Shown: positions 55,826-64,000 of the stretch, in pieces
How the letters are laid out: the number at the start of each line of letters is the position of its first letter
Position numbering within the stretch: the first letter of the stretch is position 1
Assembly (NCBI GenBank): GCA_004322215.1
Contig: SCSM01000002.1
Coordinates: 86,716-150,715, forward strand
Origin: Bacteroidota bacterium
GTDB taxonomy: Bacteria; Bacteroidota; Ignavibacteria; Kapaibacteriales; UBA2268
Length of the DNA stretch: 64,000 nt
Direction: 5' to 3'
Position numbers and translations under genes: made by a program
The notes under the pieces: model-generated
The model's database searches: none
Told to the model about the DNA's origin: nothing
Seen by the model: only the letters and a program-made list of their open reading frames with translations

Positions 55826-56230
55826 ATGAGATATAAAATAATATTCATACTTCCGGCTTTAATAGCAACATTATTAATTTTTATTTTTTCAAATCAATCC
55901 CATCCTCCATTAATTGATTTGGGGTTCCAGTGGAATGATAAATTATTGCATTTGATTGCATATTTTGCTTATGGTACTACACTCATATTCTTTTTGTTCG
56001 GAAGTTTTGACAATATTAATTTAAAAAGAGCAATTATTTATATACTTATTTTTGGTGCAGTTTTTGGAGTAAGTGATGAATTACATCAATCATTAATACC
56101 TGGGAGAGATGCTGAAGTATTTGATTGGGTGGCTGATTGCCTTGGAATAATAATTTCACTATCCCTTTTGTCTCCTCTTTATAAAATAGTAAAAAAACTG
56201 AAATTTAATTTTCTTAATAGCTCAAATTAA
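55826..56230 (+). CDS. VanZ-family membrane protein
   Basis: A 134-residue protein with four helices and the VanZ pattern NDKLLHLIAYFAYG and SDELHQSLIPGRDAEVFDWVADCLG. The ATG at 55826 is preferred over a TTG at 55820. VanZ relatives affect antibiotic tolerance in some bacteria, but most members are uncharacterised. It ends 6 nt before tgt. Confidence 0.88.
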   Translation: MRYKIIFILPALIATLLIFIFSNQSHPPLIDLGFQWNDKLLHLIAYFAYGTTLIFFLFGSFDNINLKRAIIYILIFGAVFGVSDELHQSLIPGRDAEVFDWVADCLGIIISLSLLSPLYKIVKKLKFNFLNSSN

Positions 56231-56236
56231 TACCTG

Positions 56237-57364
56237 ATGTTATTCGAGCTTACAAAACAATGCCATGAATCAAAAGCAAGAGCCGGTTTATTAAAAATAA
56301 ACGGAACTGAAATTCCCACTCCTGTATTCATGCCAGTCGGCACACAGGGGACAGTTAAAGCGATAAGCCAGGAAATATTAAATGAACTCGATGCAAGAAT
56401 AATCCTTTCTAATACCTATCATCTGTATTTAAGACCGGGTACTGAAGTAATTGAACATTTCAGGGGACTTCATAATTTCATTAATTGGAACAAATCGATT
56501 TTAACTGATAGTGGAGGATACCAGATTTTTTCATTGCAGGACCTGAGAAAATTAACTGAAGAAGGAGTATCCTTCAGTTCTCATATTGATGGTTCAAAGC
56601 ATTTTTTTTCTCCTGAATCTGTTGTTGATATCCAACGGAAACTCGGCTCCGATATTATGATGGTGCTGGATGAATGTACACCATATCCTGCAACAAAAGA
56701 TATTGCCTCAAAATCGGCAGATTTATCTCATCGCTGGGCTATAAGAGCAAAAGATTCTTTTATTAAAAGTAAATCGTTATACAATAGAGAACAATTCCTT
56801 TTTTCGATAGGACAGGGTAGTGTTTATCCTGATTTAAGAAGAGACTATCTAAAAAAAATGTTCGATATCGAATTCGACGGCTATGCGATTGGAGGTCTTT
56901 CAGTAGGGGAACCAGCAGATTTAATGTATGAAATAGTGGATGTTTCAACTGATTTATTGCCATCAAACAAGCCAAGATATTTAATGGGAGTGGGTACTCC
57001 CGAAAATATCCTCGAGGCAATCGAAAGAGGTATTGATATGTTCGATTGTGTATTGCCTACAAGAAATGCAAGAAACGGACAGCTTTTCACATCTAAAGGA
57101 AAAATTAATATTAGAAATGCTCAATATAAGTTTTCAGATGAACCGATTGATAATGTTATTGGTTTGAAATCAAGTAATTCTTACTCATTGGGATATTTAA
57201 GACATTTATTTATAGCAGGGGAAATCCTCGGTTTACAGTTGGCTTCAAAACAAAATATCGCATTTTATCTTTGGCTCGTAAGAACAGTCAGGGAGAAAAT
57301 TTTATCAGGTGAATTTATTACATGGAAAAAATCATTTTTACAGAATTATCAAAATTCAGATTAA
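56237..57364 (+). CDS. tgt: tRNA-guanine transglycosylase (Bacteroidetes type, no zinc Cys)
   Basis: A 375-residue enzyme that exchanges G34 for preQ1 in GUN-anticodon tRNAs. Catalytic and binding motifs are intact: LTDSGGYQIFSL, VLDECTPYP, GGLSVGEP, and FDCVLPTRNARNG with the nucleophilic Asp. The usual zinc-binding CxCxxC before YLRHL is absent; the aligned residues are I, L and S in VIGLKSSNSYSLGYLRHL. Similar loss is seen in Bacteroidetes enzymes, so this is a lineage feature rather than decay. Confidence 0.94.
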   Translation: MLFELTKQCHESKARAGLLKINGTEIPTPVFMPVGTQGTVKAISQEILNELDARIILSNTYHLYLRPGTEVIEHFRGLHNFINWNKSILTDSGGYQIFSLQDLRKLTEEGVSFSSHIDGSKHFFSPESVVDIQRKLGSDIMMVLDECTPYPATKDIASKSADLSHRWAIRAKDSFIKSKSLYNREQFLFSIGQGSVYPDLRRDYLKKMFDIEFDGYAIGGLSVGEPADLMYEIVDVSTDLLPSNKPRYLMGVGTPENILEAIERGIDMFDCVLPTRNARNGQLFTSKGKINIRNAQYKFSDEPIDNVIGLKSSNSYSLGYLRHLFIAGEILGLQLASKQNIAFYLWLVRTVREKILSGEFITWKKSFLQNYQNSD

Positions 57365-57470
57365 TTTCAATCAATAATATCCTTCATATATCATTTATCA
57401 GTTCTCAATTGTCAATTAATTCGTAATTTTGTAGTTCATTATTTGTAATAAAAAAAATTTAGGAGTTTAA

Positions 57471-57785
57471 ATGTTTAATTCTTTGGCAAATATATTAGCT
57501 ATGTCACCTCAGGGACAACAGGGCGGAGCCGGTTCATTGATATCGATGCTTGTTATGTTCGGTGCTGTAATTCTTATCATGTATTTTTTAATGATAAGAC
57601 CTCAACAAAAAAGACAGAAAGAACATCAGAAAATGCTCGATAATCTGAAAAAAGGAGATAAAGTCGTAACCACAGCAGGTATCCACGGCACTATTACCGA
57701 CATTGACGGTTCAAGCATGATTCTTCAGGTTTCCGATAATGTGAAAATCACTTTCGAAAAAACTGCTATTGCAGCTAAGAAATAA
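57471..57785 (+). CDS. yajC: Preprotein translocase subunit YajC
   Basis: A 104-residue inner-membrane protein with one helix (LISMLVMFGAVILIMYFLMI), then RPQQKRQKEHQKML and GDKVVTTAGIHGTITDID, the standard YajC features. It is an accessory of the SecDF complex. The ATG follows AGGAG. The tgt-yajC order is widely conserved. secD is not the next gene here; ribBA follows. Confidence 0.95.
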   Translation: MFNSLANILAMSPQGQQGGAGSLISMLVMFGAVILIMYFLMIRPQQKRQKEHQKMLDNLKKGDKVVTTAGIHGTITDIDGSSMILQVSDNVKITFEKTAIAAKK

Positions 57786-57833
57786 TTAAATATTGAAAAT
57801 TAATCATATAAATTTTCAAATCACTAATAATTT

Positions 57834-57854
57834 GTAATTAGTAAGTAGTAATTA
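57834..57854. repeat. Heptanucleotide repeat, GTAATTA type
   Basis: GTAATTA, GTAAGTA, GTAATTA at period 7, between yajC and ribBA. Confidence 0.5.
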
Positions 57855-57859
57855 ATAAA

Positions 57860-59056
57860 ATGAATACTATTGATGAAGCGTTGCAGGACCTTGTTTGTGG
57901 AAAAATGGTCATTGTGATGGATGACGAAGACAGGGAAAACGAAGGCGATTTGATTGTTGCTTCTGAATTTTGTACTCCCGAAATTATTAATTTTATGTCC
58001 TCGAAAGCAAAAGGATTAATTTGTGTTTCAATTACTGAGGAAAGAGCAAAAGAGCTTGATTTAAGAGTTATGGTTCGTGACAGTTCTGCTCTCCACGGTA
58101 CAAAATTTACCGTATCTGTGGATTATTTACATGGAACAACAACAGGAATATCGGCCTATGACCGGGCTGCTACAGTCAGAGCATTGGCAAATAAAGATAC
58201 TAAGCCACAGGATTTGGGCAGGCCGGGTCATGTTTTTCCGCTTATTGCTACTAAAGAAGGAGTGCTTCGTAGAGCAGGTCATACTGAGGCAACTGTTGAC
58301 CTGATGACACTCGCCGGTTTAAAACCATCAGGTGTCCTCTGTGAAATTCTAAAGGATGATGGTTCGATGGCTCGCCTGGATGACCTTATTATCTTTGCAA
58401 AAGAATATAACCTGAAAATTATTACTGTCAAAGACCTTATTGCTTATCGTCTCAAATCCGATTTCCTCGTTAAATGTGTCGCTAAAGCTAAATTACCATC
58501 CAAACATGGTGATTTTAATATTAAAGTTTATGCGAATATTATTGATGGGCTCGAACATGTTGCTTTAGTTAAAGGCACCTGGAAAAAAGAAGAAACAATA
58601 TTGGTAAGGGTACATTCGGAATGTTTGACAGGGGATGTGTTTGGTTCCCTTAGGTGTGACTGTGGTCCTCAACTAAATTGTGCAATGAAAATGATTGAAA
58701 AGGTAGGTAAGGGTGTTATTCTATATATGCGTCAGGAAGGCAGGGGAATTGGACTTGTAAATAAAATAAAATCTTACGCATTGCAGGAATCCGGGTTAGA
58801 CACAGTTGAAGCAAATGAAGAGTTGGGATTTCAAGCTGACCCTCGTGATTACGGAATCGGTGCTCAGATTCTGTCTGACCTTGGTGTGAGAAAAATGAAG
58901 CTGATAACGAATAATCCGAAGAAAAGAGTTGGGTTGGTTAGCTATGGACTTGAAGTTTCCGAGCTGATTCCACTCGAAATAGAGCCAAATGAAGCAAATA
59001 AGAAATATTTAAAAACAAAAAAAGAAAAGATGGGACACTTGCTTCATAATTTATAG
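57860..59056 (+). CDS. ribBA: Bifunctional DHBP synthase / GTP cyclohydrolase II
   Basis: A 398-residue riboflavin-biosynthesis enzyme. The RibB half (about 1-200) has [14 protein letters not shown] and [17 protein letters not shown] with GRPGHVFPL. The RibA half has [23 protein letters not shown] (zinc cysteines) and RQEGRGIGL. Both halves look functional. It supplies flavin for, among others, the FAD used by ApbE and the FMN in NuoF. No FMN riboswitch is visible in the 74 bp before it. A strong terminator follows. Confidence 0.96.
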   Translation: MNTIDEALQDLVCGKMVIVMDDEDRENEGDLIVASEFCTPEIINFMSSKAKGLICVSITEERAKELDLRVMVRDSSALHGTKFTVSVDYLHGTTTGISAYDRAATVRALANKDTKPQDLGRPGHVFPLIATKEGVLRRAGHTEATVDLMTLAGLKPSGVLCEILKDDGSMARLDDLIIFAKEYNLKIITVKDLIAYRLKSDFLVKCVAKAKLPSKHGDFNIKVYANIIDGLEHVALVKGTWKKEETILVRVHSECLTGDVFGSLRCDCGPQLNCAMKMIEKVGKGVILYMRQEGRGIGLVNKIKSYALQESGLDTVEANEELGFQADPRDYGIGAQILSDLGVRKMKLITNNPKKRVGLVSYGLEVSELIPLEIEPNEANKKYLKTKKEKMGHLLHNL

Positions 59057-59117
59057 CTTATTATTTTTGCACTATTAGAATTGTTCTGTAAACTATCTAT
59101 TTTAGTAATAAATATGA

Positions 59118-59151
59118 GAAGCCGTTATTCCTAATGGCTTCGTTTTTTTTT
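59118..59151 (+). terminator. Rho-independent terminator after ribBA
   Basis: GAAGCCGTTA pairs with TAATGGCTTC (one G-U) around TTCC, followed by G and nine T residues. It separates ribBA from greA, whose AAGGAG site begins right after. Confidence 0.92.
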
Positions 59152-59167
59152 AATTAAGGAGATTATT

Positions 59168-59641
59168 ATGCCGGATGTAGTCTATATGACTAAAGAAAGG
59201 GTTAGTGAACTCGAACTAGAGATTAGAGACCTGAAAATCAGGGGAAGGAAAGAGATTGCCCAGAAAATCGCCGAGGCGCGTTCCCATGGAGACCTTTCTG
59301 AAAATGCAGAATATGATGCTGCCTTGCATGACCAGCAAATACTCGAAATGAAGATTTCAAATCTCGAAGGTACTCTTTCGAGGGTTCAGGTGATTTCACC
59401 CGATGAGCTGCCTAATGACAAGGTTTATATTCTTACTAAAGTAAAATTGAAAAACATATCTAATGGCTCATTACTCGATTATATGCTTGTTAGTCCCGAG
59501 GAAGCAGATTTTGAAAAAAGGAAGATTTCGGTTACTTCGCCGATCGGCAAAGCATTGATGGGTAAGGTTGTCGGAGATACTGCGGAAATCATTGCACCTG
59601 CCGGGAAAATGCATTTTGAGATTCTTGAGATTTCTAAATGA
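59168..59641 (+). CDS. greA: Transcription elongation factor GreA
   Basis: A 157-residue factor that rescues backtracked RNA polymerase. The N-terminal coiled coil contains the acidic tip in GDLSENAEYDAAL, and the C-terminal FKBP-like domain has SPIGKALMGKVVGD. ATG at 59168 follows AAGGAG by 7 nt. Length is normal. Confidence 0.96.
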   Translation: MPDVVYMTKERVSELELEIRDLKIRGRKEIAQKIAEARSHGDLSENAEYDAALHDQQILEMKISNLEGTLSRVQVISPDELPNDKVYILTKVKLKNISNGSLLDYMLVSPEEADFEKRKISVTSPIGKALMGKVVGDTAEIIAPAGKMHFEILEISK

Positions 59642-59695
59642 AATCATCTGATACGACGGTTCTGATGTAAATGTATGACTGGACTTATTTAAATT

Positions 59696-60265
59696 CTAAT
59701 AATTCGATTCATCCCGCCAATTCTGAATTTTCCAAATATCTTCGTTACTTTTACGGTTTAATCGAAAAATTGCCCTGCCTTGCACGTGTATTATATCTGA
59801 GGGACTGAATACAATAGTTAATGTAAACCCCCGGGAAATATCTGCAATTAATGAATCGGGTTGATAAACGGCTGTTACTACATCATTCCATATTAAATCA
59901 AGATTTTGTGTTGCCTGGAACAATCCATAAGTGGTTAGCATATCAACATCGCGTCCCCATGAATTGTCAATTCCCGTATCATAATTTCTGTAAACAAAAC
60001 TGAAATCATAATCCAGTAATTTGCCATAAACGAGTGTGTCTTTGAAAATATACGCAAAGCGGAAATTTTTGAAAACGCCATCTACTGTTTTTTGGTCACT
60101 TAGCAAAGACATATTATTTATTGGGTCAGCAAGTTTGGGTGCAAATGGATTATTACACGAGATGAAAATCAATGTCAATATTATTAAAAAAAATACTGAA
60201 TAGAAAATCGAAAATTGAAAATTGAAAATTTTTCCTTTATTTATATTTATTCTTACTGATTTCAT
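59696..60265 (-). CDS. Hypothetical lipoprotein with repeat-encoded signal region
   Basis: A 189-residue exported protein of unknown function. The hydrophobic segment ends in LIFISC (lipobox). The residues just before it (KIFNFQFSIF) are encoded by a GAAAATT-type heptanucleotide repeat (60204-60231), so the signal region was partly built by an intergenic repeat. The C-terminal part, with VQGRAIFRLNRKSNEDIWKIQNWRDES, resembles the end of the next lipoprotein, hinting at a shared NTF2-like fold. ATG at 60265 is used; a TTG precedes it. Confidence 0.6.
   Translation of the reverse strand: MKSVRININKGKIFNFQFSIFYSVFFLIILTLIFISCNNPFAPKLADPINNMSLLSDQKTVDGVFKNFRFAYIFKDTLVYGKLLDYDFSFVYRNYDTGIDNSWGRDVDMLTTYGLFQATQNLDLIWNDVVTAVYQPDSLIADISRGFTLTIVFSPSDIIHVQGRAIFRLNRKSNEDIWKIQNWRDESNY
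60204..60231. repeat. Heptanucleotide repeat inside a lipoprotein gene
   Basis: GAAAATC followed by three GAAAATT units at exact period 7. It lies within the signal-peptide region of the lipoprotein gene on the minus strand. Confidence 0.6.
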
Positions 60266-60368
60266 CAATTGTAAATTGTTAAAACTTTCTATTTCTCCAA
60301 AAGACGTCGTATTATAATAATATTATTATTCATCTCATTTTACATTGTCCATTATAAATAAATCAAGC

Positions 60369-60968
60369 TCATTTCGCAAACTGTGCCTTGAGTATGCTCC
60401 ATGTTGACTTGATTGAATCATTCGAAGGATTTGTATCAATCCACTTCTGAATATACCACAAGCTTTTGTTATCCTTATATTGAATAATAAACTGTAACTT
60501 TCCCGCATAAGCAAAGGTTGTGTCTTTATCATTTTTAAAGGTTAAAATATAATCTGCAACGAAAGTCCATGAATTTGACTGCTGGACAGGATAATCTTTA
60601 TTTATTAATTCAAGCTGCGGATATTCATCTTCGGGAATTATAGATATTAAATTCAGAAAATAGTTTCTTTCGGAATTTATATCCCAACTATTAAATATCG
60701 TCTGGTAAAGTGCTATTGCATCGGGAGATGGAATGAATGAATAATTTAAGCCGGGATTATCTAATGTATCCCAAAAACATTTTATATAATTTTCAGTATT
60801 TTTTTCTTTTATAGCATAAATAAAATTTGATACGACTGTGTCAGGTCTAACTGGTGTATAAAAAGTGGATTTTCCACGGTCCGGTTCTTCCGGATTACGG
60901 GTATTAAATAGCCCGCATGAAGTAAAAAATATTAAAATTAATAAATAATATATTTTTCTACCAAACAT
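60369..60968 (-). CDS. Hypothetical lipoprotein
   Basis: A 199-residue lipoprotein (signal MFGRKIYYLLILIFFTSC, Cys18). The mature part has one or two helices (VVSNFIYAIKEKNTENYIKCF) followed by strands ending GKLQFIIQYKDNKSLWYIQKWIDT. This helix-then-sheet order and the terminal W-x-I-x-x-W-x-D resemble NTF2/SnoaL-like domains. It shares the C-terminal pattern with the adjacent lipoprotein, so the pair may be old duplicates. Function unknown. Confidence 0.65.
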   Translation of the reverse strand: MFGRKIYYLLILIFFTSCGLFNTRNPEEPDRGKSTFYTPVRPDTVVSNFIYAIKEKNTENYIKCFWDTLDNPGLNYSFIPSPDAIALYQTIFNSWDINSERNYFLNLISIIPEDEYPQLELINKDYPVQQSNSWTFVADYILTFKNDKDTTFAYAGKLQFIIQYKDNKSLWYIQKWIDTNPSNDSIKSTWSILKAQFAK

Positions 60969-61012
60969 TCTTTTTTAATTTAATTCTTAATTATTAATAG
61001 ATAAATTTTAAT

Positions 61013-61606
61013 TTACACTTCTACTCTTCCTTCCAATGCCCTTGTTATCGTCGCTTCATCGGCAAATTCGAGGTCTGATCCTACCGGCAAACCCCTTGCT
61101 ATTCTTGTTACCTTAATATTCAACGGCTTTATTTGTTTCGAAAGATATTGAGTTGTGACCTCACCCTCTACACTTGGATTTAATGCAAGAATAATTTCAT
61201 CAACATTTCCAAGCCGCTCTATCAGTTCCCTGATTTTCAAATCTTCGGGATTAACACCGTCTAATGGATTCAGAGTTCCATGCAGAACATGATACATCCC
61301 GTAATATTCACCCGTTTTCTCAATAGCCATTACGTCATTAGGTTCTTCGACAACACAAATCGTATTACTTTGTCTTTTGGAAGAAGAGCAAATCGGACAA
61401 GGGTCAATTTCAGTATAATTATAGCAAACGGAACAGTATTTTACTTTTTTCTTCAGTAACAGCAATGATTCAGCGAATTGTTCGATAAAATCCTGTGGCT
61501 GTCTTAAAAGAAAAAAAGTTAATCGCTGAGCAGTCTTCCTGCCAATTGTTGGAAGTGATGAAAAAAGTTCAACTATTTTCTCTATTGAATCGGAAGTATA
61601 AACCAT
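61013..61606 (-). CDS. recR: Recombination protein RecR
   Basis: A 197-residue RecFOR-pathway protein. It has an N-terminal helix-hairpin-helix (FSSLPTIGRKTAQRL), a zinc finger CSVCYNYTEIDPCPIC, and a Toprim domain (ICVVEEPNDVMAIEKTG). ybaB lies immediately upstream, the usual dnaX-ybaB-recR neighbourhood without dnaX. Confidence 0.96.
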   Translation of the reverse strand: MVYTSDSIEKIVELFSSLPTIGRKTAQRLTFFLLRQPQDFIEQFAESLLLLKKKVKYCSVCYNYTEIDPCPICSSSKRQSNTICVVEEPNDVMAIEKTGEYYGMYHVLHGTLNPLDGVNPEDLKIRELIERLGNVDEIILALNPSVEGEVTTQYLSKQIKPLNIKVTRIARGLPVGSDLEFADEATITRALEGRVEV

Positions 61607-61662
61607 GTTTTGTAATTAAAAATAAATAATAAATTTAATGAAAGGGACAAATTATTAAATTC

Positions 61663-61983
61663 TCACAGATTAAGCCCGGGTATATTAGGGAGCATTGGTG
61701 TAACTTTGCTCATTTCTTCGGAAACCATTTCTTGTGCTGACTTTACAGCTTTATTAACTGCTGCAACAACTAAGTCTTCAAGCATTTCAATATCATCGGG
61801 ATTCACTATTTCCTTACTGATTTTTATTGATTGAACCTGGTTTGCGCCGTTCATTATGACCGTTACCATTCCTCCACCTGAATCGGAAGTTACGGTCATG
61901 GCATTTACCTTTTGTCTTGCCGATTCCATATCCTGCTGGACTTTCTGAACTTTTTCGATTATACCCTGTAATTCCATTTTCAT
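61663..61983 (-). CDS. ybaB: YbaB/EbfC-family nucleoid protein
   Basis: A 106-residue DNA-binding protein: N-terminal helix IIEKVQKVQQDMESAR, then SGGGMVTVIMNGANQVQSIKIS and a C-terminal LVVAAVNKAVKSAQ helix, all family features. The ATG at 61983 is used; an in-frame extension to 62013 lacks sense. It is co-directional with recR, 56 nt apart. Confidence 0.93.
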   Translation of the reverse strand: MKMELQGIIEKVQKVQQDMESARQKVNAMTVTSDSGGGMVTVIMNGANQVQSIKISKEIVNPDDIEMLEDLVVAAVNKAVKSAQEMVSEEMSKVTPMLPNIPGLNL

Positions 61984-62131
61984 ATTAATTCCGGTTTTGA
62001 TGAAACAATTCATTAGTTAAAAACGTTAAAACCAAAAGATATATTTGATTTTGTTTTTGCTTTTCAGAAATGTAATTTAACAGAAAAAAATTGAACAAAT
62101 AAATATTTATTCAAATTAATTGGGGAATTAT

Positions 62132-62821
62132 ATGAGCATATTTCAAAGAATTTCAGACATTTTCAAGGCAAATATCAATGATACACTCGATAAGGCAGAA
62201 GACCCGGAGAAGATGCTGAAGCAGATGGTAATCGAAATGGAAGAGTCTATCAATAAGACTACCCTGGCTGTTGCTAATGCTATAGCTAATGAAAAATCTC
62301 TCGAAAGAAAGATTGAAAAAGCTAAGAAGGATACTACCGAGTGGGAGCAAAAAGCCATGCAGGCACTCACTGCAGGCAGGGAAGACCTTGCAAAAGGAGC
62401 ACTCGAAAAGAAATCTATTTCAGCAAGGAACGTTCAGGACCTTGAGCCGGTTTATTTGCAGGCAAAAAGCACTGCTAATAATCTCAGAGAACAGCTTTCA
62501 AAATTGAAAGCAAAACTCGACGAAGCTCGTTCGCGTGAAAGCACACTCATCGCACGTTCCCAAGCCGCTAAAGCTCAGAAACAAATTTCACAGGCGTTTG
62601 CCGGGGTTGGTACTGACGCTTTCAGCAAGTTCGATAAATATGAACAAAAAATCGAAAAGTCAGAAGCCGAAGCAGAAGCTTTCGAACAATTGGCAGGTGA
62701 AAACACTTCTCTCGACGATGAATTCAAGAAACTGACAACCGGCTCGACTGTTGACAATGAACTGCTCGCTTTGAAAGCTAAAATGGGATTACTTCCCGAA
62801 TCATCCGATGAAAATAAATAA
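62132..62821 (+). CDS. pspA: PspA/IM30 family envelope-stress protein
   Basis: A 229-residue ESCRT-III-like protein that is almost all alpha-helix. It starts MSIFQRISDIFKANINDTLD and continues through long heptads (EDPEKMLKQMVIEMEESI, NNLREQLSKLKAKLDEAR), as in PspA/Vipp1. It stabilises the inner membrane. The ATG at 62132 follows GGGGAA. A YbjN-like gene follows 66 nt downstream. Confidence 0.93.
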   Translation: MSIFQRISDIFKANINDTLDKAEDPEKMLKQMVIEMEESINKTTLAVANAIANEKSLERKIEKAKKDTTEWEQKAMQALTAGREDLAKGALEKKSISARNVQDLEPVYLQAKSTANNLREQLSKLKAKLDEARSRESTLIARSQAAKAQKQISQAFAGVGTDAFSKFDKYEQKIEKSEAEAEAFEQLAGENTSLDDEFKKLTTGSTVDNELLALKAKMGLLPESSDENK

Positions 62822-62887
62822 AATGCAGGGGCAGAAATTCTTCTTCCCAAAAAAAATATTGATAATTGAAAATTTCAGGAGAAAATT

Positions 62888-63325
62888 ATGAATGATAATA
62901 ATATTAAAGAGACTATTGAAAAAGTAAATGCTTTGTTGAAAAAGAATTTCCCGGGGCATCTGGCTTTCGGAGACGGCACATATACCATCACAAGGGGTTC
63001 ATCGAATATAATGATTAATATCAAGGAATTTGTCAGGAACGAAACTATTATCGAATGTGTTGCTCATGTTGTAATGGGGGCAAACATTACACCTGACCTT
63101 ATGAAGTTTTTATTAAGAAAAAATGTAGAGCTTCATTTCGGTGCATTTGGATTGCTATTTGATGACACAATAACATTTTCTCATTCGATTACCGGCTCTA
63201 ACCTCGATGAAAATGAATTAATAACGACTGTCAGTTCAGTGGGATTCATAGCGGATTATTATGATGACGTCATTGTCGAAATGGCAGGCGGCAAACGTGC
63301 GGCAGATGTCGGCATTGAGGTGTAA
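62888..63325 (+). CDS. YbjN-like (type III chaperone-fold) protein
   Basis: A 145-residue cytoplasmic protein with alternating helices and strands: IKETIEKVNALLKKNF, then YTITRGSSNIMINIKEF, TPDLMKFLLRKNVELHFGAFGLLFDD and SSVGFIADYYDDVI. The pattern resembles the YbjN/CesT-like chaperone fold. No catalytic motif. Position after pspA suggests a stress-related role, but that is a guess from context. Confidence 0.6.
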   Translation: MNDNNIKETIEKVNALLKKNFPGHLAFGDGTYTITRGSSNIMINIKEFVRNETIIECVAHVVMGANITPDLMKFLLRKNVELHFGAFGLLFDDTITFSHSITGSNLDENELITTVSSVGFIADYYDDVIVEMAGGKRAADVGIEV

Positions 63326-63328
63326 AAG

Positions 63329-63354
63329 AATTGAAAATTGATAATTGATAATTA
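63329..63354. repeat. Heptanucleotide repeat, AATTGAT type
   Basis: AATTGAA, AATTGAT, AATTGAT and AATTA at period 7, just after the YbjN-like gene. Confidence 0.55.
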
Positions 63355-63383
63355 AGGAAATGGGAATTGCTAAATAGGATGAC

Positions 63384-63410
63384 TGTCATTCTGAATTTAT
63401 TTCAGAATCC
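63384..63410. repeat. REP-like hairpin
   Basis: ATTCTGAA (63388-63395) and TTCAGAAT (63401-63408) form a perfect 8-bp stem inside a TGTCATTCTGAA...TCAGAATCC frame, a common intergenic hairpin type. It precedes the second long repeat by about 135 bp. Confidence 0.6.
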
Positions 63411-63544
63411 ATAGGCGAAATCATAACATCAACTATCACGCAGAGCTGCAAAGGCCAGAGAATTTTGGTTATATTGAGCCCCAAATGGACAGTTTTATTC
63501 ATATTGAACAGTTTCACAGGGTTTTTTTTGTGTACAGTTTTGTA

Positions 63545-63865
63545 CGATGTCACATTTTGTCACTATTTGCCTCACTTTTTTTTATTTTTGGATTGCTTTT
63601 CGGGAATAAAATTGATTTAAAAGGGGTTAGAATATTACATATAAGGAATTTTTGTCACCTTTTGTCATAGTTTGTCAGGTGTTTGTCACATTGGGGGTGT
63701 CTTTTTGTGCCAATAAGTGACTAAAGTCGAGAGGTTCTTGTAATCCAATCTCCACTATTTAAAAATAGTGGCTATTCAACCCGGAATATCAAAGAACGAG
63801 CGGTGCAAAGATAGTTCATCAATTTGATATAAAAAGAAAATGGTTTTAAAATGGTTTGGAAAATA
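63545..63865. repeat. Long interspersed repeat, copy 2
   Basis: Direct-orientation copy of the element at 30901-31230. The right half (63711-63857) matches copy 1 at all but about five positions. The iteron region keeps GTC at 63549, 63559 (63569 is GCC), then 63654, 63664, 63674 and 63685. Relative to copy 1, exactly 10 nt are missing between iterons and right half. No gene is supported within it; short frames here have stops where copy 1 is open. Confidence 0.85.
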
Positions 63866-64000
63866 TGGACGGAAGTCGGGAGCCGGAAGCCAGAAGAAGG
63901 AAGATTGAAGGCTGAAGGGGAAAGGGTTGCACGCAGGGACGCAGGGACGCGGGGGGAATTTAAAATTTGAAATTTAAAATTTAAAATGAATTTTTAATGA
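63866..64000. other. Low-complexity intergenic end of window
   Basis: A purine-rich stretch with GGAAG-type repeats (about 63871-63925), then three CGCAGGGA-like units (about 63932-63955), then an AAATTTA heptanucleotide array (63963-63987). No gene is seen. Confidence 0.6.

Noticed and set aside
57786..57859. Possible FMN riboswitch before ribBA
   Set aside because: The gap is too short and contains only AT-rich heptanucleotide repeats; no conserved RFN-element segments are visible.
63485..63670. A 61-codon plus-strand frame near the end of the window
   Set aside because: It lies across the iteron region of the repeat, encodes a Phe/Leu/His-rich low-complexity peptide, and has no counterpart in copy 1.

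Overview
The window is about 64 kb of AT-rich bacterial chromosome. Two large proteins end in type IX secretion (T9SS)-style C-terminal sorting domains. The tRNA-guanine transglycosylase lacks zinc cysteines, as in Bacteroidetes enzymes. The CdaA, RmuC, DnaE and RNase G types also fit. Together these point to the Bacteroidetes/Chlorobi (FCB) group. Clear GGAGG-like ribosome binding sites on several genes and short 7-nt tandem repeats between genes suggest a lineage outside the classical Bacteroidia, such as Ignavibacteria or Kapabacteria. This placement is inferred, not tested.

Layout. 1-4.3 kb: an envelope redox cluster (c-type cytochrome lipoprotein, TlpA thioredoxin, DUF4266 lipoprotein, DUF3570 outer-membrane protein, Tat-like NusG-II protein, ApbE flavin transferase). 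4.4-8.5 kb (minus): a lone nuoF and valS. 8.9-16.8 kb: a coiled-coil lipoprotein and a LysM protein, then phoH, cdaA, pcm, miaA, corA and a PBP4-type carboxypeptidase. 16.8-17.1 kb: tRNA-Asp and tRNA-Ala, with a tandem duplication of tRNA-like debris downstream of tRNA-Asp. 17.2-31 kb: an outer-membrane protein, a T9SS subtilase, an SDR, a LOG-family protein, a large TlpA-like protein, tag, a DUF4258/DUF2283 pair, SemiSWEET, dnaE, a DUF454 protein and rmuC. 30.8-34.1 kb is the most accessory-looking part: a long interspersed repeat, an orphan MNT nucleotidyltransferase with a decayed HEPN partner, a small membrane protein and a large PD-(D/E)XK-like protein of very low GC. 34.2-40.4 kb: an MFS transporter, a flippase, a T9SS YCF48-like protein and a glycosyltransferase. 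40.5-45.5 kb (minus): surE, rseP, dxr and rng. 45.6-46 kb: SRP RNA and tRNA-Arg. 46-50.9 kb (minus): cytochrome c maturation (ccmC, a short ccmD, a Cys-type ccmE, ccmF) and a TlpA lipoprotein. 51-54 kb (minus): a partner-switching module (SpoIIE phosphatase, STAS, RsbW-like kinase). 54.2-63.3 kb: nnr, a VanZ protein, tgt, yajC, ribBA, greA, two related lipoproteins, recR, ybaB, pspA and a YbjN-like protein. The window ends in a second copy of the long repeat and low-complexity DNA.

How the parts fit. The cytochrome maturation genes, the three TlpA-like proteins, the ApbE cluster and the c-type cytochrome lipoprotein describe a cell that invests in redox chemistry outside the cytoplasm. Housekeeping genes form most of the rest.

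Leading candidates for something new: (i) the roughly 320-bp repeat, present twice in direct orientation, with TTTGTC iterons spaced 10 nt apart, a hairpin and a near-identical right half; (ii) the membrane protein and PD-(D/E)XK-like pair at 31.9-34.1 kb; (iii) ApbE-acceptor-like motifs in the DUF4266 and DUF3570 proteins; (iv) heptanucleotide repeats scattered through intergenic regions.
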